5,778 nt of DNA from Bifidobacterium breve (GCA_945882475.1 CAMCWJ010000194.1:1-5778), one strand, 5' to 3'; shown: positions 1 to 5,619, counted from the stretch's first letter. Program-made: numbers and translations. Notes: generated from the letters alone by a model not told the origin.

Positions 1-300
1 GACCAGACCCAGCAGTTGCAACAACCCGGCAATCACTTTCGACTTGTCGGACAGCGGTTCACCGGTGACCGGATGCCGACCGAACGGGGCCGCCGGATCC
101 GGGTAGTAGCCGGGCGGCATAGGCGGGGGGAACTGGCCGGGCGGGGGGAATTGGCCGGGCGGGGGGAATTGGCCGGGCGGGGGGAATTGGCCGGGCGGGG
201 GGAATTGGCCGGGCGTGAACTGGCCGGGCGGGGGATAGTACGGCGGCGGGAAATAGGGCGGCGGAGTTCCCTCAGCGCCTCCGAACGGCGGCTCGGTCAT
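1..300 (-). CDS. TM2-domain membrane protein, proline-rich N-terminus (partial, 3' end beyond window)
   Basis: The first 100 codons are present and the frame is still open at the left edge. Residues 1-72 are Pro/Gly/Tyr/Phe/Gln-rich, with five PGQFPP hexapeptides at 30-59 followed by PPGYYPDP at 62-69. Residues 83-100 (LSDKSKVIAGLLQLLGLV) match the opening of a TM2 domain: a short polar lead, then the first membrane helix. The rest of that domain lies outside the window. The ATG at 300-298 is the only plausible start, since no in-frame ATG or GTG lies in the 28-base gap to lgt. The purine stretch GAAAGG abuts the ATG with no spacing, so the ribosome site is poor unless translation is coupled to lgt. 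Mycobacteria carry a small membrane protein here (Rv1615 in M. tuberculosis, from memory). Its function is unknown; TM2 proteins in general have no agreed biochemical role. Family call fairly sure, function not. Confidence 0.8.
   Translation of the reverse strand, partial: MTEPPFGGAEGTPPPYFPPPYYPPPGQFTPGQFPPPGQFPPPGQFPPPGQFPPPGQFPPPMPPGYYPDPAAPFGRHPVTGEPLSDKSKVIAGLLQLLGLV
125..214 (-). repeat. Five tandem 18-bp units encoding PGQFPP
   Basis: Units lie at 125-142, 143-160, 161-178, 179-196 and 197-214 (plus strand ggggggaattggccgggc). The four from 143 to 214 are identical; the unit at 125-142 differs by one base (c for t at 133), giving CAG instead of CAA for Gln. A 15-base partial unit at 215-229 encodes a sixth GQF. 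The unit is a multiple of three, so copy-number change would keep the TM2 gene in frame. Perfect identity of neighbouring copies suggests recent expansion by slippage (inference). Confidence 0.95.
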
Positions 301-328
301 CCTTTCAGCATGCCAGAGGGCGTGCTGG

Positions 329-1993
329 TCAGTCGCCGTCCCGCTTTCCGACGCCCCACAGCAGGCGGCGGAAAGTCGAGCCCAACCGCGGTGCCTCGGC
401 CTCGTCCGCGGGCCTGGTCTCGGGCTGCGGCTGGGCCTCGGCTTCAGGTTCAGGTTCGGCTTCGGCTTCAGGTTCGGCTTCGGCTTCGGCTTCAGGCTCC
501 GGTTCCACGGCCGGCTCTGGCTCGACCACCGCTTCATGCTCTGGCTCGGCCTCGGCGTCGGCTTCGGCTTCGGCTTCGGCTTCGGGCTCAGGCTCGGCGT
601 CGGCCACCGGCGCGGCGTCGGGTTCGGACTTCTCTTCGTCGTCATCGGACTCGTAGACCACCACGGCGGCGGATTCCGGCGCCGACTCGTACACCACAAT
701 CGAGTCTCCGGTAGCGCCGACCTCGAGTTCGGTCTCAAGCAGTTCGGTCTCGAGGAGGTCGGTCTCCAGCGCGGGTTCGGCAGAGTACGCAAGGTACTCC
801 TGCGGAACGGCCTCCTCGAGGTCCTCGATCTCCTCGGCGTCGATCTCGGCGTCAATCTCGGCGTCGATCTTGGCGTCGATCTCGGCGATCTCGTCAATCT
901 CCGCGTCGATCTCGTCGATCTCGATCTCATCGATCTCTTCATCGGCCTCGTCAGCGGTATCCGACTCCACATCCGCATCGAGATCGCCGACGGCGATGGC
1001 ATCTTGGTGCTCGTGTTCGCCGGCCACGGTCGCGGCCGCGACGATGCCACTGCCCTTGGCGGCCGCCACCAGATCCTCGGCCCACTCCTCGACCCGGGAC
1101 TCCGGTTCCGCGGCGCTCGACTCATCCCTACCGCGTAGCGTCGCCGGGTCTTCCCGACCCTTGGGCGCGGCCAGCATATACACCACCGCGCCGATGAACA
1201 CGAACGTCGCGGTGAACACGTTGACCCGGATACCGGCGATCTGGGTCGCGGTGTCGTCGCGCAGCAGTTCGACACCGAACCGTCCGACGCAGTAGGCCGC
1301 CACATACAGCGCGAACAACCGGCCATGACCGATCCGGTACTTGCGGTCGACGTAGATCAGCAGCACGAAAACCAGCAGGTTCCACAGCAATTCGTAGAGA
1401 AAGGTCGGATGAACGACGGCCGCGACCTGACCGGTCGAGACACCGTCGAGGGAATGGACGTCCACCATGCCCGACGAGTCACGCCGATAGAACACTTCCA
1501 TGCCCCACGGCACGGTGGTCTCCCGGCCGTAGAGTTCCTGATTGAAGTAGTTGCCCAGCCGGCCGATCGCCTGCGCCAGCACGATGCCCGGCGCAACTGC
1601 GTCACCGAAGGCCGGAAGCGGAATTCCCCTGCGACGACAGGCAATCCAGGCGCCCACGCCACCGAGTGCAACCGCACCCCAGATCCCGAGGCCGCCCTCC
1701 CAGATCCGCAGCGCAGCACCCACCCCCGCACCGCCGCGGCCAAAGTACGTCCGCCAGTCGGTCATCAGGTGATAGAGCCGGCCACCGATCAGCCCGAACG
1801 GAACCGCCCACAGCGCGATGTCGTAAATGACCCCGCGTTCCCCGCCGCGGGCCACCCACCGGCGGTCGCCGATGATCAGGGCCGCGATGATGCCGGCGAT
1901 GATGCACAGCGCATAGGCCCGGCTCGGGACGGGGCCGAGATACCCCACGCCCTGGGCCGGACTCGGGAAGTAGGCAAGAACCGTCGTCGTCAC
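329..1993 (-). CDS. lgt: Prolipoprotein diacylglyceryl transferase with long acidic repeat tail
   Basis: Lgt moves diacylglycerol from phosphatidylglycerol to the lipobox Cys of prelipoproteins in the plasma membrane, the first step of lipoprotein maturation. Residues 1-276 form the catalytic membrane domain with about seven hydrophobic segments. Visible family motifs are Y27 near the first helix, EGGLGIWG at 99-106 (the HGGL position), GRLGNYFNQELYG at 144-156 with R145, N148, N151, E153 and G156, HPTFLYE at 195-201, and GRFGVELLRDD at 237-247 with R238, E242 and R245. These match the E. coli R143/N146/E151/G154 and R239 region. Residues 277-554 are a hydrophilic, strongly acidic, repetitive tail ending in FRRLLWGVGKRDGD; the whole protein is about twice the length of typical bacterial Lgt. 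Actinobacterial Lgts, including M. tuberculosis Rv1614 (about 468 residues, from memory), also carry tails. The GTG start at 1993-1991 overlaps the trpA stop as GTGA and has GAGAAGG 10 bases upstream. Confidence 0.96.
   Translation of the reverse strand: MTTTVLAYFPSPAQGVGYLGPVPSRAYALCIIAGIIAALIIGDRRWVARGGERGVIYDIALWAVPFGLIGGRLYHLMTDWRTYFGRGGAGVGAALRIWEGGLGIWGAVALGGVGAWIACRRRGIPLPAFGDAVAPGIVLAQAIGRLGNYFNQELYGRETTVPWGMEVFYRRDSSGMVDVHSLDGVSTGQVAAVVHPTFLYELLWNLLVFVLLIYVDRKYRIGHGRLFALYVAAYCVGRFGVELLRDDTATQIAGIRVNVFTATFVFIGAVVYMLAAPKGREDPATLRGRDESSAAEPESRVEEWAEDLVAAAKGSGIVAAATVAGEHEHQDAIAVGDLDADVESDTADEADEEIDEIEIDEIDAEIDEIAEIDAKIDAEIDAEIDAEEIEDLEEAVPQEYLAYSAEPALETDLLETELLETELEVGATGDSIVVYESAPESAAVVVYESDDDEEKSEPDAAPVADAEPEPEAEAEAEADAEAEPEHEAVVEPEPAVEPEPEAEAEAEPEAEAEPEPEAEAQPQPETRPADEAEAPRLGSTFRRLLWGVGKRDGD
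422..607 (-). repeat. Pro-Glu-Ala-Glu repeat tract in the Lgt tail
   Basis: Lgt residues 463-524 are composed almost wholly of irregular PEPE, EAEA and DAEA units, with short breaks (HEAVV, PAVEPE, AQPQPE). On the plus strand this appears as repeated ggcttcggcttc and ggttcaggttc stretches. It is in frame and unbroken. Alternating E/A and E/P composition suggests an extended, disordered, negatively charged segment (inference). Confidence 0.88.
647..703 (-). repeat. Duplicated VVYES motif in the Lgt tail
   Basis: Lgt residues 431-449 contain VVYES twice (433-437 and 445-449), separated by APESAAV, then run into an acidic stretch (DDDEE). Just upstream, residues 410-425 (about 719-766) hold a related LLETEL/LETEL repeat. 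These short duplications differ from the EIDA and PEAE tracts and make the only moderately hydrophobic patches in the tail. Confidence 0.7.
830..937 (-). repeat. EIDA/EIDE tetrapeptide repeat tract in the Lgt tail
   Basis: Lgt residues 353-388 are a run of EIDE, EIDA and KIDA units. The DNA unit is 12 bases (plus strand gtcgatctcggc, with variants such as gtcaatctcggc and gtcgatcttggc). Copies are degenerate, with some shortened units, so the tract seems older than the nearly perfect repeat in the neighbouring TM2 gene. Regular Ile spacing of three to four residues could form an acidic helix or coiled coil (inference). Confidence 0.88.
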
Positions 1994-2802
1994 GTGGCAG
2001 GCACCTTCTCTCGAACCCCAGCAGCCAGTTCACCGGTCAGGGTCCGCACCGCGGCGACCCCGTCACCGAGGGCCGACACCAGGGCCGAGCCGACGATTAC
2101 CCCGTCGGCGAAACCGGCCAACTCGGCGGCCTGCTCGCGCGAGCGGACCCCAAGACCAACCCCGACCGGGATGTCGGAGATAGCGTTGACCCGGCCCACC
2201 AGTTCCGGTGCCGCCTGCGACACCGCCTCGCGCGCGCCAGTCACACCCATGGTGGAGGCGGCGTAGACGAAGCCGCGGGACGCCTCGACAGTGCGCGCCA
2301 GCCGTTGCGGCGTCGACGACGGCGCCACCAGAAAAATCCGGTCCAGTCCGTGCTGTTCCGACGCCGCCAGCCAGCCCTCGGCTTCGTCCGGAATGAGATC
2401 CGGGGTGATCATTCCCAGACCGCCGGCAGCGGCAAGATCCCGGGCGAAAGCATCAATCCCGTAGTGCAACACCGGATTCCAGTACGTCATGGCGACGGGG
2501 TTGCCACCGGCGTTACTGATCGCCTCGACGGCCGCCAGGGTGTCACGGACCCGCACGCCGGATTGCAGCGCAACCTCGGTCGCGGAGGCGATCACCGGAC
2601 CGTCCATGCCCGGATCGGAATAGGGCACGCCCACTTCGATGATGTCGCAACCGGATTCGGTCAGTGCCAGCATGGCCTCCATCGAGATCGGCAAATCCGG
2701 ATACCCGGTCGGCAGATAACCGATCAGCGCGGCGCGACCCTCGGCGCGGCAGGCATCGAAAATCGATCCCAGCCGACCGGGCTGGCTGTGGGTCACGCTC
2801 AT
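1990..2802 (-). CDS. trpA: Tryptophan synthase alpha subunit
   Basis: TrpA cleaves indole-3-glycerol phosphate to indole and glyceraldehyde 3-phosphate and passes indole through the tunnel to TrpB in the cytoplasmic alpha2-beta2 complex. The 270-residue TIM barrel has full family length. The signature CDIIEVGVPYSDPGMDGP (52-69) holds both catalytic acids, E56 and D67 (Salmonella E49 and D60). The loop-6 region YAASTMGVTGAR (180-191) carries the Tyr180 and Thr188 equivalents of Salmonella Tyr175 and Thr183. Phosphate-binding turns are visible at GVGLGVRS (214-221) and GVIVGSALV (234-242). The frame stays open to 2988, but the ATG at 2802-2800 is chosen because it overlaps the trpB stop as ATGA, has GGGAG four bases upstream, and gives the known length; the longer reading overlaps the conserved end of TrpB. 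It ends in a GTGA overlap with lgt. Confidence 0.98.
   Translation of the reverse strand: MSVTHSQPGRLGSIFDACRAEGRAALIGYLPTGYPDLPISMEAMLALTESGCDIIEVGVPYSDPGMDGPVIASATEVALQSGVRVRDTLAAVEAISNAGGNPVAMTYWNPVLHYGIDAFARDLAAAGGLGMITPDLIPDEAEGWLAASEQHGLDRIFLVAPSSTPQRLARTVEASRGFVYAASTMGVTGAREAVSQAAPELVGRVNAISDIPVGVGLGVRSREQAAELAGFADGVIVGSALVSALGDGVAAVRTLTGELAAGVREKVPAT
2004..2010 (-). promoter_or_regulatory. Shine-Dalgarno site for lgt, inside the end of trpA
   Basis: The minus strand reads GAGAAGG, 10 bases before the lgt GTG. It lies within the last trpA codons and supports the GTG that overlaps the trpA stop as the true lgt start. Confidence 0.65.
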
Positions 2803-4100
2803 GAGACTCCCGGTCCCGCTCCGTCGAACAGGCCGAACCAGCGCGCGGCGGTTTCGACGTCCTTGTCGCCGCGGCCGGAGAGATTGATCAGGATCACCGA
2901 GTCCGGCCCGAGTTCGGCCGCCAGGGTGAGGACGCCGGCGATGGCGTGCGCGGTCTCGATGGCCGGGATGATGCCCTCCAGCCTGCACAGCAGGCCGAAG
3001 GCGTCCATCGCCTCGGTGTCGGTGATCGGCCGGTACTCGGTGCGGCCGGCCTCCTTGAGAAACGCGTGCTCGGGGCCGACACCGGGATAATCCAATCCGG
3101 CTGAGATGGAGTGGGATTCGATGGTCTGGCCGTCTGCGTCCTGCATGACGTAGGAGTACGAACCCTGGAACGCCCCGGGCGTCCCGCCGGCGAACGTCGC
3201 GGCGTGCCGTCCGGTCTCGACGCCGTCGCCGCCGGCCTCGTAGCCGATCAGTCGCACATCCGGATCATCGAGGAAGGCGTGGACGATGCCGATCGCGTTG
3301 GATCCCCCGCCGACGCAGGCGGCCACCGCGTCGGGTAGCCGGCCGGCCTGGACCAGGATCTGGGCGCGCGCCTCCAAGCCGATGACGCGCTGGAAGTCGC
3401 GCACCATCAGCGGGAACGGATGCGGCCCGGCGGCGGTGCCGAAGCAGTAGTAGGTGTCGTCCGCGTTGGCCACCCAGTCCCGGAACGCCTCGTTGACGGC
3501 GTCCTTGAGGGTCTTTGATCCGGACTGCACGGCCACCACGTCGGCGCCGAGCAACCGCATCCTGGCGACATTGAGCGCTTGGCGGGCGGTGTCGACCGCT
3601 CCCATGTAGATCACGCACTTCAGACCGAGCAGAGCGCAGGCGGTGGCGGTGGCCACCCCGTGCTGACCGGCGCCGGTCTCGGCGATGACCCGGGTCTTGC
3701 CCATCTGCTTTGCCAGCAGTGCCTGGCCAAGCACGTTGTTGATCTTGTGCGAGCCGGTGTGATTGAGGTCCTCGCGTTTGAGGAAGATCCGCGCACCACC
3801 GACGTGCGCGCTGAGTCGGGAAGCCTCATACAGCGGCGACGGTCGGCCGGCGTAGTGCGCCTGCAGACGATCGAGTTCGTCGAGGAACCTCTGATCGGTG
3901 CGGGCCTTCTCGTAGGCCGCGGTGACCTCCTCGATAACCGCCATCAGCGCCTCGGCGACATAGCGACCGCCGAAAATGCCGAAGTGGCCGCGGGCGTCTG
4001 GGTCGTGGCTGGTCGGTTCGGCTATCGCGGAACTGGTGCGCGGCATGTCGGACTGCTGCAGCTCGGGGGTCTGCAGATCGGGGGTCGAGAGGTTGGCCAT
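2799..4100 (-). CDS. trpB: Tryptophan synthase beta subunit
   Basis: TrpB is the PLP enzyme that condenses indole with L-serine to give L-tryptophan, working with TrpA. The 433 residues show the complete fold-type II set: HTGSHKINN at 114-122 with Schiff-base Lys119 (Salmonella K87), ETGAGQHG at 141-148 with Glu141 (Salmonella E109), the phosphate cup GGGSNAIG at 264-271, and LSGRGDKD at 407-414. The usual N-terminal core begins near GHFGIFGGRYV (38-48), so about 35 residues precede it. Two starts are possible, ATG 4100 and ATG 4046 (Met19). I prefer 4100: codons 2-18 have G or C in the third position in all but one case, as in real genes here, and it leaves a 20-base gap to trpC. Neither start has a strong Shine-Dalgarno site. 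The extension contains TPDLQ/TPELQ as a tandem duplication. The stop overlaps trpA as ATGA. Confidence 0.98.
   Translation of the reverse strand: MANLSTPDLQTPELQQSDMPRTSSAIAEPTSHDPDARGHFGIFGGRYVAEALMAVIEEVTAAYEKARTDQRFLDELDRLQAHYAGRPSPLYEASRLSAHVGGARIFLKREDLNHTGSHKINNVLGQALLAKQMGKTRVIAETGAGQHGVATATACALLGLKCVIYMGAVDTARQALNVARMRLLGADVVAVQSGSKTLKDAVNEAFRDWVANADDTYYCFGTAAGPHPFPLMVRDFQRVIGLEARAQILVQAGRLPDAVAACVGGGSNAIGIVHAFLDDPDVRLIGYEAGGDGVETGRHAATFAGGTPGAFQGSYSYVMQDADGQTIESHSISAGLDYPGVGPEHAFLKEAGRTEYRPITDTEAMDAFGLLCRLEGIIPAIETAHAIAGVLTLAAELGPDSVILINLSGRGDKDVETAARWFGLFDGAGPGVS
2807..2811 (-). promoter_or_regulatory. Shine-Dalgarno site for trpA, inside the end of trpB
   Basis: The minus strand reads GGGAG, four bases before the trpA ATG at 2802. 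Together with the ATGA overlap it fixes the trpA start and suggests coupled, roughly equal synthesis of the two subunits. Confidence 0.55.
4056..4085 (-). repeat. 15-bp tandem duplication at the 5' end of trpB
   Basis: Two adjacent 15-base units, 4071-4085 and 4056-4070, read ACCCCCGATCTGCAG and ACCCCCGAGCTGCAG and differ at one base. They encode TPDLQ and TPELQ, residues 6-15 of TrpB, in an extension before the catalytic fold. Confidence 0.85.
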
Positions 4101-4120
4101 GTCAGGACTCTAGGGCCGGG

Positions 4121-4939
4121 TCAGCGGACCGGTTTCGGACACGACGGGTGCGTGCCCGCGGTCACCAGGTCGGCCACTGCGGTGCGCGGATCTCCACTGG
4201 TGACCAGCCCCTCTCCGACGAGCACCGCGTCGGCCCCGGCACCGGCGTAGGCGAGCAGGTCGGCCGGCCCGCGAACACCCGACTCGGCGATCCGGATGAT
4301 GTCCGACGGTAGTCCCGGCGCGATCCGCGCGAAGCAGTCCCGGTCGACGTCGAGGGTCTTCAGATCGCGTGCGTTGACTCCGATCACCTTGGCACCGGCC
4401 TGCAGTGCACGGTCGGCCTCCTCCTCGGTGTGGACCTCCACCAAAGCGGTCATGCCCAGCGACTCGGTGCGGTCGAGCATCGACGCGAGTGCGGGTTGCT
4501 CCAGCGCGGCAACGATCAGCAGCAGCATGTCCGCGCCGTGCGCGCGGGCCTCATGAATCTGGTAGGGCCGGACGATGAAATCCTTGCGCAGCACCGGGAT
4601 GCTCACGGCGGCGCGCACCGCGTCCAGGTCGGCCAGCGAGCCGTTGAACCGACGCTCCTCGGTGAGCACGCTGATCACCCGCGCGCCACCGCTCTGATAG
4701 GCGCGGGCCAGTTCGGCCGGATCATTGATCGGCGCAAGTTGCCCGCGCGACGGGCTGGCCCGCTTGACTTCCGCGATCACACCGATTCCAGGTTCGCGCA
4801 ACGCGGCGAGAACATCCCGCGGTGCCGGCGCGCTCTCGGCTGCGGCCTTGACCTCTGCCATGCTCACGAGCGCCTCGCGAGCGGCGACGTCGGCGCGGAC
4901 TCCCTCGAGAATGGAGTCGAGCACGGTCGCCGAACTCAT
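4121..4939 (-). CDS. trpC: Indole-3-glycerol phosphate synthase
   Basis: TrpC converts 1-(2-carboxyphenylamino)-1-deoxyribulose 5-phosphate to indole-3-glycerol phosphate, CO2 and water, feeding TrpA. The 272-residue single-domain TIM barrel is not fused to TrpF. Motifs are IAEVKRASPSRG at 55-66 with E57 and K59, LTEERRFNGSL at 92-102, VLRKDF at 116-121 with K119, VEVH at 167-170 with E168, GVNARDL at 187-193 with N189, ESG at 219-221 and VGEGLV at 241-246. K119, E168 and N189 carry the same numbers as the studied M. tuberculosis enzyme (from memory). The protein contains no tryptophan. The frame is open for 28 more codons, to a GTG at 5023 overlapping the upstream stop, but those codons have only 13 of 26 G/C third positions, unlike real genes here, and AGAGGGGA lies 10 bases before ATG 4939. 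I therefore start at 4939. Confidence 0.97.
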   Translation of the reverse strand: MSSATVLDSILEGVRADVAAREALVSMAEVKAAAESAPAPRDVLAALREPGIGVIAEVKRASPSRGQLAPINDPAELARAYQSGGARVISVLTEERRFNGSLADLDAVRAAVSIPVLRKDFIVRPYQIHEARAHGADMLLLIVAALEQPALASMLDRTESLGMTALVEVHTEEEADRALQAGAKVIGVNARDLKTLDVDRDCFARIAPGLPSDIIRIAESGVRGPADLLAYAGAGADAVLVGEGLVTSGDPRTAVADLVTAGTHPSCPKPVR

Positions 4940-5019
4940 TGCAGCCGGTTCCCCTCTATCGACGCCGAACGATGAATCAGATGTTTGGGAAAGGGTAACC
5001 GCCCGGTAGCTGACATCCA
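4940..5019 (-). other. 80-base intercistronic gap between the membrane protein gene and trpC
   Basis: This is the largest untranslated gap in the window. It is AT-richer than its surroundings and keeps an open frame with trpC, but its codon use is not coding-like. I see no Trp codon run, no strong hairpin with a U-tract and no convincing promoter. It does hold the trpC ribosome site near its downstream end. Confidence 0.6.
4950..4957 (-). promoter_or_regulatory. Shine-Dalgarno site deciding the trpC start
   Basis: The minus strand reads AGAGGGGA, 10 bases before ATG 4939. It is the only purine-rich site of this kind in the 80-base gap and favours the short 272-residue TrpC over a 300-residue reading from GTG 5023. 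Confidence 0.6.
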
Positions 5020-5619
5020 TCACCGGCCCTCGATGTCGGAGCGGGCCGAATCCGGCACCGCCCCGGGCCCGGGGTCAGTCGGGTCGCGTCCCTCATCGAG
5101 TGCGTCCCACATACCCCGCTCGGAGTCCGCCGAACCGGCGTCGCCGGCAGCTGAGGCGTACTTCGTCGCGGTACGACTGCTCGAGGCAGCACGCAGCAGC
5201 AGCACCGCGGCCAACAGGGTGCCCACCGCGGCGACCACGGTGATGATCGCGCCAGAGAGATAACGCTGACTCGAAACCAGTGTCTCGATCGGCACCCCGG
5301 CCAGCGCGGCGCCGCGGGCGGCGACGTCGGGCATCACGAGCAGGCTGATTCCGAGATACCCCAACCCCAGCGAACCGACAGCCACCAGCACCGCAAGCAC
5401 CCGCAGCAGGGCACCCCGCACCGCCAGACCGGCCAGCGCCGCCGCGAGCAGCAACAGCGCCAGTGGCAGCAGCGCGGTGGACCACGTCGCACCGGTGAGC
5501 GTCGCGGTCCTGGGATGGCCCAGACCGTCGAACGACCCCACCGCCACCCACGGCAGCCTCGATGCCACCCACAACCCGAGGGCCGAGGCGATCAGCAGAA
5601 GTTGCGCGCCGCGGATCAC
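5020..5619 (-). CDS. Trp-operon-associated conserved membrane protein (TIGR02234 type)
   Basis: This is a 199-residue protein with four hydrophobic segments at about 4-20, 46-67, 70-95 and 121-143, then a hydrophilic tail of about 55 residues. After the first helix comes ASRLPWVAVGSFDGLG (19-34), and the tail has the motif RGMWDALDEGRDPTD (168-182). This layout, and the position between trpE and trpC, match the actinobacterial 'Trp region conserved hypothetical membrane protein' family (TIGR02234; Rv1610 in M. tuberculosis, from memory). No catalytic motif is visible and the biochemical role is unknown. A link to tryptophan or precursor transport, or to holding the enzymes at the membrane, is only suggested by context. 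An even number of helices with a polar C-terminus suggests both ends are cytoplasmic. The GTG start at 5619-5617 overlaps the trpE stop as GTGA; no clear Shine-Dalgarno site precedes it, so it probably depends on trpE translation. Confidence 0.9.
   Translation of the reverse strand: MIRGAQLLLIASALGLWVASRLPWVAVGSFDGLGHPRTATLTGATWSTALLPLALLLLAAALAGLAVRGALLRVLAVLVAVGSLGLGYLGISLLVMPDVAARGAALAGVPIETLVSSQRYLSGAIITVVAAVGTLLAAVLLLRAASSSRTATKYASAAGDAGSADSERGMWDALDEGRDPTDPGPGAVPDSARSDIEGR

Noticed and set aside
125..229. CRISPR-like array
   Set aside because: The 18-bp units are directly adjacent with no spacers and encode an in-frame proline-rich peptide.
301..328. Terminator between lgt and the TM2 gene
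   Set aside because: The 28-base gap has no stable inverted repeat or U-tract; read-through into the TM2 gene is more likely.
536..1138. Plus-strand open frame of about 200 codons rich in Gly, Leu and Val opposite the Lgt tail
   Set aside because: It is the complement of the acidic repeats; its low-complexity make-up (FGFGFG, VDLGVDLG) follows from them. lgt itself is open and coding through the same DNA.
1325..2266. Long plus-strand open frame of 313 codons across lgt and trpA
   Set aside because: Opposite two well-identified conserved enzymes, with no recognisable domain; stops are rare by chance at this GC content.
2803..2988. 62-codon N-terminal extension of TrpA
   Set aside because: It overlaps the conserved C-terminal TrpB sequence including LSGRGDKD, is Arg/Gly-rich frame-shadow sequence, and would make TrpA much longer than the family.
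2305..3090. Plus-strand open frame opposite trpA and trpB
   Set aside because: Antisense shadow of conserved genes with no domain or ribosome site supporting it; the same holds for 3579-4250 and 4430-4975.
4985..4995. Possible promoter -10 element (TACCCT on the minus strand) upstream of trpC
   Set aside because: It fits only the loose TANNNT pattern, and I see no -35 match at proper spacing.
5003..5018. Attenuator or leader hairpin (ACCGGGCGGT) in the gap before trpC
   Set aside because: The stem is only four pairs with a two-base loop, has no U-tract, and is not linked to any Trp-codon run.
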